A stretch of DNA of 64,000 nt from Sinomonas sp. P10A9. Its GTDB lineage: Bacteria > Actinomycetota > Actinomycetes > Actinomycetales > Micrococcaceae. The notes beneath the pieces were generated by a model. That model was not told the origin of the DNA and made no database searches. It saw only the letters and a program-made list of their open reading frames with translations. How positions within the stretch are numbered: the first letter of the stretch is position 1; every line of letters begins with the position of its first letter. The DNA lies in contig NZ_CP163302.1 of assembly GCF_041022165.1 (NCBI RefSeq), forward strand, positions 620,001 through 684,000. Reading direction: 5' to 3'. Positions 27,767 through 35,708 of the stretch are shown here, one piece after another. The position numbers were made by a program, and so were the translations under genes.

Positions 27767-29155
27767 ATGGCGTGGCTCGACAGGGCACACAGTGTTGCCC
27801 ACCCCGGATTCAACCGATGGCTCATCCCTCCCGCGGCGCTCGCGGTCCATCTGTGCATCGGGCAGGTCTACGCGACCAGCGTGTACAAGACCGCGCTCGT
27901 GAAGCATTTCGGAGCCACCCTCACGGAGATCGGCGTGATCTTCTCGGTGGCGATTGTGATGCTGGGCCTCTCGGCGGCCGTCATGGGCACGTGGGTGGAC
28001 CGGAACGGCCCGCGCAAGGCAATGTTCGTCGCGGCGTGCTTCTGGGCCGGCGGGTTCCTCGTCGGTGCCGCGGGCATCTTCACGCGCCAACTGTGGCTTG
28101 TGTACCTCGGGTACGGCGTCATCGGCGGGATCGGCCTGGGGATCGGCTACATCTCGCCGGTCTCGACGCTCATCAAGTGGTTCCCCGACCGCCCGGGCCT
28201 CGCCACCGGCATGGCCATCATGGGCTTCGGCGGGGGCGCGCTCATCGCCAGCCCCCTCTCGACCGCACTGCTCACCGCCTATGACCCGGCGTCGTCGGCG
28301 CCCGGCGGCGTGCCCAGCGGGGACGCCGTGGGAAAGCTGTTCCTCACGTTGGCCGTGCTGTACTTCGCGTACATGGTCTTCGGTGCCTTCACGATCAAGG
28401 TCCCACCGCCGGGGTGGGCGCCCGCGGGCTTCGATCCGGCCGCTGTTCGCTCCCACGCGCTCGTGACGACCGCCAGTGTGACGGCCAGGAACGCGATCAG
28501 GACGCCGCAGTTCTGGCTCCTGTGGACCGTCCTCTTCTGCAATGTGACGGCCGGAATCGGGATCCTCGAACAGGCGGCTCCGATGATCCAGGACTTCTTC
28601 CGGCTCGCGGACGGCCACTCTCTCGTGGCAGCCTCCGTGGCGGGCGGGTTCGTGGGGCTCCTGTCCATTGGCAACATGGCGGGGCGTTTCGCCTGGTCCG
28701 CTACCTCCGATGTGGTGGGACGCAAGAGGACGTACATGGGATACCTCGGCATTGGCACGGTCCTCTACCTCCTCCTCGCGTTCGCGGGCTCCTCGGCGAC
28801 AGCGCTGTTCGTCCTCCTGGCCTTCGTGATCATCTCGTTCTACGGCGGCGGCTTCGCCACGGTGCCCGCCTATCTCCGCGACCTGTTCGGCACGCTCGAG
28901 GTGGGCGCCATCCACGGCCGCCTGCTCACAGCATGGTCCGCGGCCGGCGTCGTGGGTCCCCTCGTTGTCAACGCCGTGCTGGACTCGCAGGGCACCCCCG
29001 GGAAGCTGACGGCTGGGGCGTACCAGCCGGCGCTGCTCATCATGGTGGGCCTCCTGATCGTCGGGTTCATTGCCAACCTGATGGTCCGGCCGGTGCACGG
29101 GAAGTTCCATGAACCGCAGCAGCCCGTCGTCGCGGGCGCAACCCTGGAGGACTGA
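27767..29155 (+). CDS. OFA-family MFS transporter (lactate/oxalate-type)
   Basis: 462 residues with 12 helices. The OFA (oxalate:formate antiporter) branch is indicated by LAVHLCIGQVYATSVYKTAL in helix 1, YGVIGGIGLGIGYISPVSTLIKWFPDRPGLATG, and FGGGALIASPLS. Members move oxalate/formate or L-lactate. The first helix and start are supported by AGGAGG-like sequence before the ATG (CAGGAGGACCTCGC). Directly downstream, after one base, is a 33-residue membrane peptide that is regularly found with this transporter type. The two therefore probably work together. Confidence 0.92.
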   Translation: MAWLDRAHSVAHPGFNRWLIPPAALAVHLCIGQVYATSVYKTALVKHFGATLTEIGVIFSVAIVMLGLSAAVMGTWVDRNGPRKAMFVAACFWAGGFLVGAAGIFTRQLWLVYLGYGVIGGIGLGIGYISPVSTLIKWFPDRPGLATGMAIMGFGGGALIASPLSTALLTAYDPASSAPGGVPSGDAVGKLFLTLAVLYFAYMVFGAFTIKVPPPGWAPAGFDPAAVRSHALVTTASVTARNAIRTPQFWLLWTVLFCNVTAGIGILEQAAPMIQDFFRLADGHSLVAASVAGGFVGLLSIGNMAGRFAWSATSDVVGRKRTYMGYLGIGTVLYLLLAFAGSSATALFVLLAFVIISFYGGGFATVPAYLRDLFGTLEVGAIHGRLLTAWSAAGVVGPLVVNAVLDSQGTPGKLTAGAYQPALLIMVGLLIVGFIANLMVRPVHGKFHEPQQPVVAGATLED

Positions 29156-29156
29156 C

Positions 29157-29258
29157 ATGAAGACCGCTCAGCTTGCGTTCGGCTGGATCCTCGTGGGGAT
29201 CCCGCTCATCTACGGGATCATCACGACGCTCATGAAGGTCTCGGCGCTGTTCGGCTGA
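29157..29258 (+). CDS. Small single-span MFS transporter companion peptide
   Basis: 33 residues, one hydrophobic helix (FGWILVGIPLIYGIITTLMK). ATG at 29157 follows the transporter stop by one base, so it is coupled. Tiny peptides of this kind directly after OFA-type genes are known and named MFS transporter small subunit in some annotation schemes; their job is not settled. It probably packs against the transporter in the membrane (inference). Confidence 0.78.
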   Translation: MKTAQLAFGWILVGIPLIYGIITTLMKVSALFG

Positions 29259-29295
29259 GGCTGATCCCGCGGACAGCATCGCCAGCGCGGCCCGG

Positions 29296-29901
29296 CTACG
29301 GGCCGATGACGCGATGCTCGGGATCCGCCGCAGCGCTGGTGCGACGGCGCCTCGCGAGGATCGTGGCGAGCGCCGACGCCAGGCTGAAGCTGGCCCCCGC
29401 GCTGATGAGCGCCGCCGCCCAGAACGGCAGGTCCGTCGTCGAGTTCGTCACAAAGCCGATCCCCGCCATCCACGCGGACCACGCGAGGCCGCCGATGGCA
29501 TCGCTCACCACGAAGCCGCGCCCAGAGACTTGGGACATTCCGGCGGTGGCTGTCGAGGCGAGGCGGCCGCCCGGGAGGAACCCCGTGCCAGCGATGGCGA
29601 CGAACGCCCCGAGGCGACCCAGCTGCTCGAGCGCCTCGCGGGTGCCTGCATGCAGCTTCCCTCCCCAACGCCAGCGGTCTACGAGCCGGCTCAGGCTGTG
29701 CCTCACGAGGAGGAACAGGACAACGTCGCCGACCCACGAACCCAGCGCCGAAAGGGCGATGACCGATCCGAGGTCGACTTTGCCCTCGGAGGCGAGCGCG
29801 CCGGCCGTGGCCACTGCGACTTCGGCGGGGACCAGGGGGAAGAACACATCTGCGGCGACGATGGGGACGAGGCCGAGGACCAGTGCCGCCCACCCGGTCA
29901 T
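29296..29901 (-). CDS. DedA-family membrane protein
   Basis: 201 residues from the ATG at 29901, with four or five hydrophobic segments. The DedA/SNARE-associated pattern is seen in VPIVAADVFFPLVPAEVAVATAGALA, GDVVLFLLVRHS and FVAIAGTGFLPGGRLASTATAGM: the FLPGGR motif with conserved Arg, and the re-entrant Glu near PAE. DedA proteins act in membrane lipid carrier recycling or proton-motive-force homeostasis. The first 30 codons of the longer open frame are not hydrophobic and were not used. Convergent with the OFA pair. Confidence 0.85.
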   Translation of the reverse strand: MTGWAALVLGLVPIVAADVFFPLVPAEVAVATAGALASEGKVDLGSVIALSALGSWVGDVVLFLLVRHSLSRLVDRWRWGGKLHAGTREALEQLGRLGAFVAIAGTGFLPGGRLASTATAGMSQVSGRGFVVSDAIGGLAWSAWMAGIGFVTNSTTDLPFWAAALISAGASFSLASALATILARRRRTSAAADPEHRVIGP

Positions 29902-29992
29902 GGTCGGCAGGTCCTGCGCCGCACCGTCTTCCCCATCGGTCCAGTGTGGACCATGCCGCACCCTGCGCCAACGGGTCCGGTACCGTGGCCCC

Positions 29993-30298
29993 ATGCCCAG
30001 CTACCGCGCCGTCCTGCAGATCACGGGACTTCGCCCCGGCACCGCACCCGAGCGCGTGATGGACGCCGCACGCGAAGCCCTCGGGTCGATGCGGCACGTC
30101 GAGGCGCACCAGATCGATGTGGTCCGCGGCGTACCGCAGATCACCCTGCGGTTCCTGGTCGAGGCCGAGAACGACGCCGATGAACGTGCCGCCGCCCGTG
30201 CCGCGGCCCTCGCCATGCAGGACGCTGTTGAGGACGTCGCAGCCACAGGCCGGCTCCAAGTCCTGGTGCGGCGGAGGGGCTCCTGGGTTCCCGTGTAG
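29993..30298 (+). CDS. Small conserved protein of unknown function
   Basis: I do not recognise a family. The 101 residues start MPSYRAVLQITGLRPGTAPERVMDAAREAL, then HQIDVVRGVPQITLRFLVEAEND and an Ala-rich helix, then a short basic strand. The pattern beta-alpha-beta-beta-alpha-beta suggests a ferredoxin-like (ACT- or RRM-like) fold. No membrane segment or metal motif. It diverges from dedA with a 91-base gap and ends before the convergent macrodomain gene. Coding is supported by composition and conserved start spacing only. Confidence 0.7.
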   Translation: MPSYRAVLQITGLRPGTAPERVMDAAREALGSMRHVEAHQIDVVRGVPQITLRFLVEAENDADERAAARAAALAMQDAVEDVAATGRLQVLVRRRGSWVPV

Positions 30299-30308
30299 CG
30301 TGCCTTGA

Positions 30309-30377
30309 GACACCACTCGGGGCTGTTTCGTGGCGATTCCGCGGTGATGGGCGCGCGAGTTGTGCCTGTAGGGACGC
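30309..30377. repeat. Copy of the 18.3-kb intergenic element
   Basis: GACACCACTCGGGG at one end and GTTGTGCC...GGGACGC at the other match 18343-18411. It also lies between convergent genes, so it may act as a transcription end or be a remnant of a small mobile repeat. Confidence 0.5.
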
Positions 30378-30379
30378 CT

Positions 30380-30898
30380 TCAGCCCGCCCGGTGCAGCGC
30401 GGCCGTGAACGCCGCGGCGGTCGCGTCGCCAAAGAGCACGAACTCGATGAGCTCCACACTCCCCGGTTTCACGGAGCGGACGGCCTCGATCGCCGTCGCG
30501 GCCACCTCATCACGGTCCCAGCCATAGATTCCCGCCGAGATCGCGGGGAACGCGACCGATCCCGCCCTCAACTCGCGGGCCACCGCGAGGCTCTGCGTGA
30601 AGCACGAGGCCAGGAGTGCGCGGTCGCGCTGGCCGGCGTTCCAATTGGGGCCGACCGTGTGGATCACCCAGCGTGCGGGGAGGCGGAAGCCCTGGGTTGC
30701 CACGGCGTCGCCCACCGGCAGCCCGGCGGGAAGCCTCGTGCGCCGCAGCTCGCGGCAGGCCTCGAGGAGCTCGGGGCCCGCGGCCCGATGGATCGCCCCA
30801 TCCACGCCCCCACCGCCCAGCAGCGACGAGTTGGCGGCGTTCACGATCGCGTCGACTTGCCGCTCGGTGATGTCGCCCTCGACGACGCTGATCCTCAT
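30380..30898 (-). CDS. Macrodomain protein, O-acetyl-ADP-ribose deacetylase-type
   Basis: 172 residues, a single macrodomain. [37 protein letters not shown] gives the ADP-ribose-binding Asp and Asn, the catalytic [15 protein letters not shown] loop, and [16 protein letters not shown] forms the second phosphate-binding loop. Members remove ADP-ribose from proteins, nucleic acids or O-acetyl-ADP-ribose. The usual length is 170-180. ATG at 30898. Between it and the upstream co-oriented pseudouridine synthase gene is the 22-bp tandem array. Confidence 0.93.
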   Translation of the reverse strand: MRISVVEGDITERQVDAIVNAANSSLLGGGGVDGAIHRAAGPELLEACRELRRTRLPAGLPVGDAVATQGFRLPARWVIHTVGPNWNAGQRDRALLASCFTQSLAVARELRAGSVAFPAISAGIYGWDRDEVAATAIEAVRSVKPGSVELIEFVLFGDATAAAFTAALHRAG

Positions 30899-30962
30899 GG
30901 ATCAAGTGTGCGCGGGGCCGCGGGACCCAGCAATCGCCCCGACGCCCAGCGGACGGTCCACG

Positions 30963-31116
30963 GCCAGGGACCCCGCAACGGTCTGCCAAGGACCCCGCAA
31001 CGGTCTGCCAGGGACCCCGCAACGGTCTGCCAGGGACCCCGCAACGGCCCGCCAGGGACCCCGCAACGGCCCGCCAGGGACCCCGCAACGGTCTGCCAGG
31101 GACCCCGCAACGTCAG
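30963..31116. repeat. Tandem array, seven 22-bp units
   Basis: Units of 22 bp starting GCCAGGGACCCCGCAACGG. Copies 1, 3 and 6 are identical; 2, 4, 5 and 7 differ at few bases. Unit 7 runs into the TGA stop of the pseudouridine synthase gene (31113-31115). The same unit, more diverged, occurs inside the GH76 gene. Confidence 0.88.
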
Positions 31117-32114
31117 GGGGCGGCGGGTGCCTCCTGCAGGGTCAGCTGGCTGCGGAACTCGACGTCCCGCCGCGAGACCGGGTCCCGGAATCTGATGGCC
31201 CGGGCCAGGAGCTGGAGCGGCCGCGAGTAGTCGTCGGGGGCCTTGTCGAGGAGCACGGGGTAGAACGGGTCGTTCATGATTCCCACCCCGAGCCCCGCCA
31301 TGTGCACGCGCAGCTGGTGGGTCTTGCCCGTGTGCGGCTCGAGCCGGAACAGCCCCCGTGGCGCCTCGTCGGGGCCGCCCACCTGCTCGAGGCCCACACG
31401 CGTTTCCGCGTTCGGTTCGCCGTCCACGACTGAGGCAAGCAGGTAGTCGCGCGACTTCACCATGCGGTTGCGCACGACGACGGGTGCGGCGAATCGCTTC
31501 ACAGCCCACCCTGCGTCGTGCGCGCCGCCATCAGGACCGCGCCCCGAAGCGGAGAGCCCAGGGGCCAGCCCCGAAGGGTCCAGCGCAGACACGCACTCGT
31601 ATTCCTTGCGCACGGCCCGCCGCTCGAACAGGACCTGGTACAGCCCGCGGGTCTCGGGGTTCACGGAGAACATGAGCACGCCCGCGGTCATGCGGTCGAG
31701 GCGGTGCATGGGGATGAGGTCCGGCAGGCCCAAGGTGTTGCGGAGCCGCACAAGCGCCGACTCCTGGATGTACGTCCCGCCCGGAGTCGTGGGGAGGAAG
31801 TGCGGCTTGTCCGCGACGAGGACGTGCTCGTCGCGGTAGAGCACAGTAATCTCGACGGGCAGCCGCTCCTCGGCTGGCAGGGTTCGGTAGTACCAGATGA
31901 ACGTGTGCTCGGCGAGCGGGGTGTCCCGGCGCAGCGGCGAGCCGTCCGCGGCGACGATCTCGCCGCCGTCGAACCTCGCGAGGATCCCCTCCGGGTCGAT
32001 GTGCCCCCAACGGTGCAGCATGTAGTCGAGGGCGGTGTCCCACGGCCCCTCCGGGGGCAGGCGCAGGCGGGTGGCATTGACGCCGTCGCGCACGGGGAGG
32101 GGGGATTTCATCAC
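31113..32114 (-). CDS. RluA-family pseudouridine synthase
   Basis: 333 residues. The catalytic motif HRLD with Asp140 follows YRDEHVLVADKPHFLPTTPGG, which is RluA-typical. PHTGKTHQLRVHMAGLGVGIMNDPFYP is the second family block. The N-terminal 80 residues include the S4-like or related RNA-binding part. It isomerises uridine in rRNA or tRNA; which position cannot be told. It has an extra acidic segment (SGLAPGLSASGRGPDGGAHDAG) in the middle that looks like a lineage insertion. Start ATG at 32114; the ppc gene starts 73 bases away on the other strand. Confidence 0.92.
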   Translation of the reverse strand: MMKSPLPVRDGVNATRLRLPPEGPWDTALDYMLHRWGHIDPEGILARFDGGEIVAADGSPLRRDTPLAEHTFIWYYRTLPAEERLPVEITVLYRDEHVLVADKPHFLPTTPGGTYIQESALVRLRNTLGLPDLIPMHRLDRMTAGVLMFSVNPETRGLYQVLFERRAVRKEYECVSALDPSGLAPGLSASGRGPDGGAHDAGWAVKRFAAPVVVRNRMVKSRDYLLASVVDGEPNAETRVGLEQVGGPDEAPRGLFRLEPHTGKTHQLRVHMAGLGVGIMNDPFYPVLLDKAPDDYSRPLQLLARAIRFRDPVSRRDVEFRSQLTLQEAPAAP

Positions 32115-32186
32115 CCATCAAGGGTAGCCGGGCGGCCTGAGGTAGGCTCGCGGCTGAGCCCCTCGTCCGTGACCCGCCGGAGTGCC

Positions 32187-35048
32187 ATGCCTGAGTCTGC
32201 CGATCCTGCACCGCCGAGCCCGGCGCACCCCGGTGCCGAGGGCGGCACCCCGGCCGCCGGGCCGGCTGCGGAACTCAGGGCCGATGTCCGCCGCCTCTCG
32301 ACGCTCCTGGGCGAGTCCCTCGTGCGCCAGCACGGGCCGGAGCTGCTGCGCCTCGTCGAGGAGGTGCGCCTGCTCACGAAGGAGTCGAAGGAGGCTGCCC
32401 GCGGCGGCGCCGGAGCGCTCGGACCGTGGAACGCGGCCGACGTCGCCGCCCAGGTGCGCGAGCTCCTCGCCTCCCTGCCCCTCGATCAGGCGACCGAGCT
32501 GGTGCGGGCCTTCGCTTTCTACTTCCACCTTGCGAACGCTGCCGAGCAGCTCCACCGCGTCCGTGAGCTCGCCAACCGACCGGACGACGGCGGGTGGCTC
32601 GCCGCCGCGGTCAACGACATCGCGGAGGAGGCCGGCACCCGGACCCTGCAGGCCGTCGCGGACGTCCTCGACGTGCGCCCCGTCTTCACGGCGCATCCGA
32701 CCGAGGCGACGCGCCGGTCGGTCCTGGACAAGCTCCGCGCGGTCTCGAGGATCCTGGCCGTGCCCTCGGGTGACGGGACCGCGCTGCGCCGCCGGCAGGA
32801 CCGACACCTTGCGGAGCTCATCGACCAGATGTGGCAGACCGACGAGCTGCGCCTCGTCCGCCCGGCCCCCCTCGACGAGGCGCGCAACGCGGTCTACTAC
32901 CTCGGCGAGATCTTCTCGGGCGCGCTGCCGGAGGTCCTTGACGAGCTCTCGGTGCTGCTCGCCGAGCATGGCGTCACCCTCCCGGCGGACCGCTCCCCGC
33001 TCCGGTTCGGCTCGTGGATCGGCGGCGACCGGGACGGCAATCCGAACGTGACCGCTGAGGTGACGCGCGAAATCCTCGGCCTGCAGAACCAGCACGCGAT
33101 GCGGATCGCCGTCGGGATCATCGACGAGCTCATCAGCACCCTGTCCAACTCGACGGACATCACGCGTGTCGAGCCCGAGCTCGCAGAGTCCATCCGCATC
33201 GACCTCGCCAAGCTCCCGGGCCTCGACCCGCGGGTCCTCGAGCTCAACGCCCACGAGCCCTACCGGCTCAAGCTCACGTGCATCAAGGCCAAGCTGCTCA
33301 ACACGGCCCGCCGCGTCGCGGCCGCGGCCCAGCACGAGCCGGGACGCGACTACGTGAGCATGGCCCAGCTGGACGCGGACCTCGACATCCTCGAGCGCTC
33401 CCTGCGCACCCATTCGCCCCTCGCGGCCGACGGCGTCCTGGCCGACGCCCGCCGCCTCCTCGCCTCGAGCGGGCTCCACCTCGCGACGCTGGACATCCGC
33501 GAGCACTCCGACTACCACCACGAGGCCGTGGGGCTCCTGCTGGACCCGCTCTCCGAACTGCCCCGCAGGTACAGCGAGCTCGCGCCGAAGCAGCGGCGCA
33601 AGGTCCTCGCCGCGGAGCTCGGCTCGCGCCGGCCGATCTCGAGCCATCCCGTGGTGCTGCCCGGGCATGCCGGCCGTGTGTACGAGACGATGCGCGTGAT
33701 CCGGCAGATGCGGCGAACCCTCGGGCCCGACGTCATCGAGACATACGTCGTGTCTATGGCGCGTGGCGCCGAGGACGTGCTTGCGCCGGCGCTGCTGGCC
33801 CGGGAGGCCGGGCTGGTGCGTCTGCACGGTGAGTCGCCGTACGCCCATATCGGCTTCGCGCCGATGCTCGAGACGGTCGAGGAGCTCCACGCCGCGGCGG
33901 ACATCGTCGACGCCCTGCTCTCCGCGCCCGCCTACCGCGAACTCGTGCGGCTGCGCGGCGACGTCCAGGAAGTCATGCTCGGCTACTCCGACTCCAACAA
34001 GGAGTCCGGGGTGCTCACGAGCCAATGGGAGATCCACAAGGCGCAGCGGCTGCTGCGGGACGTCGTGGCGGGACATGGGGTGCGGCTTCGGCTGTTCCAC
34101 GGCCGCGGCGGGTCCGTGGGCCGCGGCGGGGGCCCGACGTCGGATGCGATCATGGCCCAGCCCAACGGGGTCCTCGAGGGGGAGATCAAGTTCACCGAGC
34201 AGGGCGAGGTGATCAGCGACAAGTACTCGCTTCCCGAGCTTGCGCGCGAGAACCTCGAGCTGTCCCTCGCCGCCGTCATGCGCGCGACGGCCCTGCACCG
34301 CGATCCCCGCACCACGCTCGATGAGCGCGAGCGCTTCAGCGAACTCATGGACTTGATGTCCGACGCCGCGTTCGCGCGCTACCGCTCCCTCATCGACGAT
34401 CCGGACCTTGCGGCCTACTTTTCGGCGTCGACGCCGATCGACCAGCTCGGGGAGCTGAACATCGGCTCACGGCCGGCTCGCCGCCCGGACGCTGCCGCGG
34501 GGCTCGAGGGGATGCGAGCCATCCCGTGGGTGTTCGGGTGGACCCAGTCGCGGCAGATCATCCCCGGATGGTTCGGTGTCGGCTCGGGGCTGCGAGCTGC
34601 CCGCGAGGCCGGCAAGGATGCGGAACTGCGCGAGATCCACCAGCGCTGGCCGTTCTTCCAGTCGGTCATCTCCAACGTCGAGATGACCCTCGCCAAGACA
34701 GACCTCGAGATCGCCTCGCACTACGTCACGAGCCTCGTGCCCGTGGGACTCCACCGGATCTTCGAGACCATCCGTGCCGAGTACGAGCTCACGGTTGCCG
34801 AGGTCCGCCGCCTGAGCGGAGAGGACGAGCTCCTCGCCGCGGCTCCCACCCTCAAGCGGACACTGGAGATCCGGGACCAGTACCTCGACCCCATCAGCTA
34901 CCTCCAGGTGGAGCTGCTGCGGCGGCTGCGCGCTGGTGGCGGCGAAGGGCACGGGGACAGGGAAGGGCGCGAGGTCGAGGCGAGCCTCCGCAGGGCCCTC
35001 CTCATCACGATCAACGGCATCGCGGCGGGCCTGCGCAACACCGGTTGA
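32187..35048 (+). CDS. ppc: Phosphoenolpyruvate carboxylase
   Basis: 953 residues, near the bacterial norm of about 900-950. Replenishes oxaloacetate from PEP and bicarbonate. Catalytic blocks are FTAHPTEATRR (His170), LGYSDSNKESG, and FHGRGGSVGRGGGPT (mobile Gly-rich loop). The C-terminus ends NTG as in all PEPCs, where it lies at the active site. The first 50 residues are a Pro/Ala/Glu-rich extension. I used ATG at 32187 because the open frame further upstream is antisense to the pseudouridine synthase gene. Monocistronic; divergent promoter region of 72 bases. Confidence 0.96.
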   Translation: MPESADPAPPSPAHPGAEGGTPAAGPAAELRADVRRLSTLLGESLVRQHGPELLRLVEEVRLLTKESKEAARGGAGALGPWNAADVAAQVRELLASLPLDQATELVRAFAFYFHLANAAEQLHRVRELANRPDDGGWLAAAVNDIAEEAGTRTLQAVADVLDVRPVFTAHPTEATRRSVLDKLRAVSRILAVPSGDGTALRRRQDRHLAELIDQMWQTDELRLVRPAPLDEARNAVYYLGEIFSGALPEVLDELSVLLAEHGVTLPADRSPLRFGSWIGGDRDGNPNVTAEVTREILGLQNQHAMRIAVGIIDELISTLSNSTDITRVEPELAESIRIDLAKLPGLDPRVLELNAHEPYRLKLTCIKAKLLNTARRVAAAAQHEPGRDYVSMAQLDADLDILERSLRTHSPLAADGVLADARRLLASSGLHLATLDIREHSDYHHEAVGLLLDPLSELPRRYSELAPKQRRKVLAAELGSRRPISSHPVVLPGHAGRVYETMRVIRQMRRTLGPDVIETYVVSMARGAEDVLAPALLAREAGLVRLHGESPYAHIGFAPMLETVEELHAAADIVDALLSAPAYRELVRLRGDVQEVMLGYSDSNKESGVLTSQWEIHKAQRLLRDVVAGHGVRLRLFHGRGGSVGRGGGPTSDAIMAQPNGVLEGEIKFTEQGEVISDKYSLPELARENLELSLAAVMRATALHRDPRTTLDERERFSELMDLMSDAAFARYRSLIDDPDLAAYFSASTPIDQLGELNIGSRPARRPDAAAGLEGMRAIPWVFGWTQSRQIIPGWFGVGSGLRAAREAGKDAELREIHQRWPFFQSVISNVEMTLAKTDLEIASHYVTSLVPVGLHRIFETIRAEYELTVAEVRRLSGEDELLAAAPTLKRTLEIRDQYLDPISYLQVELLRRLRAGGGEGHGDREGREVEASLRRALLITINGIAAGLRNTG

Positions 35049-35088
35049 CGGGTCGGCACGGCCACGTCCGCAGACCCACGGTCGCGAC

Positions 35089-35102
35089 GGGACCTCCGTC
35101 CC
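35089..35102. promoter_or_regulatory. Possible DosR/DevR-like inverted repeat upstream of hsp20
   Basis: GGGACCTCCGTCCC has perfect 5-base half-sites GGGAC/GTCCC with a 4-base spacer, as in the mycobacterial DosR consensus GGGACTWWAGTCCC. It lies 97-84 bases before the hsp20 ATG. The central bases differ from consensus. Confidence 0.4.
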
Positions 35103-35185
35103 TTCCGCGAAGGGCCGGACGCGCGGGACGCTGGATGCAGTGGGCCGACAACGGATGCCCATGCATCGAGGAAAGGTGATCAGTC

Positions 35186-35608
35186 ATGTCCGAGCTTGCA
35201 CACTGGCTGGATCCGCGCAGGCGGCCGTTCGAGCTCCTGGAGAAGTTCTTCGAGGGGGACACCTCGAGCGTGGCCATCAAGGTTGAGGAGGTACGCGACG
35301 GCGACTCGCTCATCGTCCGCGCCGAACTGCCCGGGATCGATCCGGACAAGGACGTCGATGTGAGCATCGTGGACGGGTCCCTCCACATCTCGGGCTTCCG
35401 GGAGGAGAAGACGGAGCAGAAGGAGAAGGACTCCTACCGCAGCGAGTTCCGGTACGGTTCGTTCTCCCGCACGCTCCCGCTGCCCGAGGGCGCCACGGCC
35501 GAGTCGGTCACCGCGACCTACAAGGACGGAGTGCTCGAGGTCCGGGTTCCCGTCCCGACGACGCCGCCCACACCGCCGCAGTCCAAGATCAACGTCACCC
35601 GCGGCTGA
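35186..35608 (+). CDS. Hsp20/alpha-crystallin small heat-shock protein
   Basis: 140 residues. The alpha-crystallin domain covers about residues 28-128, with ELPGIDPDKDVDVSIVDGSLHISGFREEK and the family's terminal G-x-L (DGVLEVRVP). Prevents aggregation of unfolded proteins without ATP. A short N-terminal arm holds WLDPRRRPFELLEKFFEG, resembling Acr/Hsp16.3-like proteins. A possible DosR-type site is upstream. A 16-base stem-loop follows the stop. AGGAAAGGTGATC provides the ribosome binding site. Confidence 0.93.
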   Translation: MSELAHWLDPRRRPFELLEKFFEGDTSSVAIKVEEVRDGDSLIVRAELPGIDPDKDVDVSIVDGSLHISGFREEKTEQKEKDSYRSEFRYGSFSRTLPLPEGATAESVTATYKDGVLEVRVPVPTTPPTPPQSKINVTRG

Positions 35609-35655
35609 CGCGCCAGAAGGCCACCCCGCATGGCCTTGGAGGTGACGTCGGGTTC

Positions 35656-35698
35656 CTGGGAGGTGACCTCGGATCGCAGATGCGAGGTCACCTCCCAG
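35656..35698. terminator. 16-bp bidirectional hairpin between hsp20 and ppsA
   Basis: Perfect arms 35656-35671 and 35683-35698 (CTGGGAGGTGACCTCG and complement) with an 11-base loop. It belongs to the GGTGACC/GGGGTCAC repeat family; further half-copies are at 35625-35650 and 35700-35711, the last overlapping the ppsA stop codon. Confidence 0.75.
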
Positions 35699-35708
35699 CG
35701 TTGCGGGG

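Noticed and set aside
31518..32186. N-terminal extension of PEP carboxylase
   Set aside because: The upstream in-frame stretch is antisense to the pseudouridine synthase gene and unlike any PEPC.
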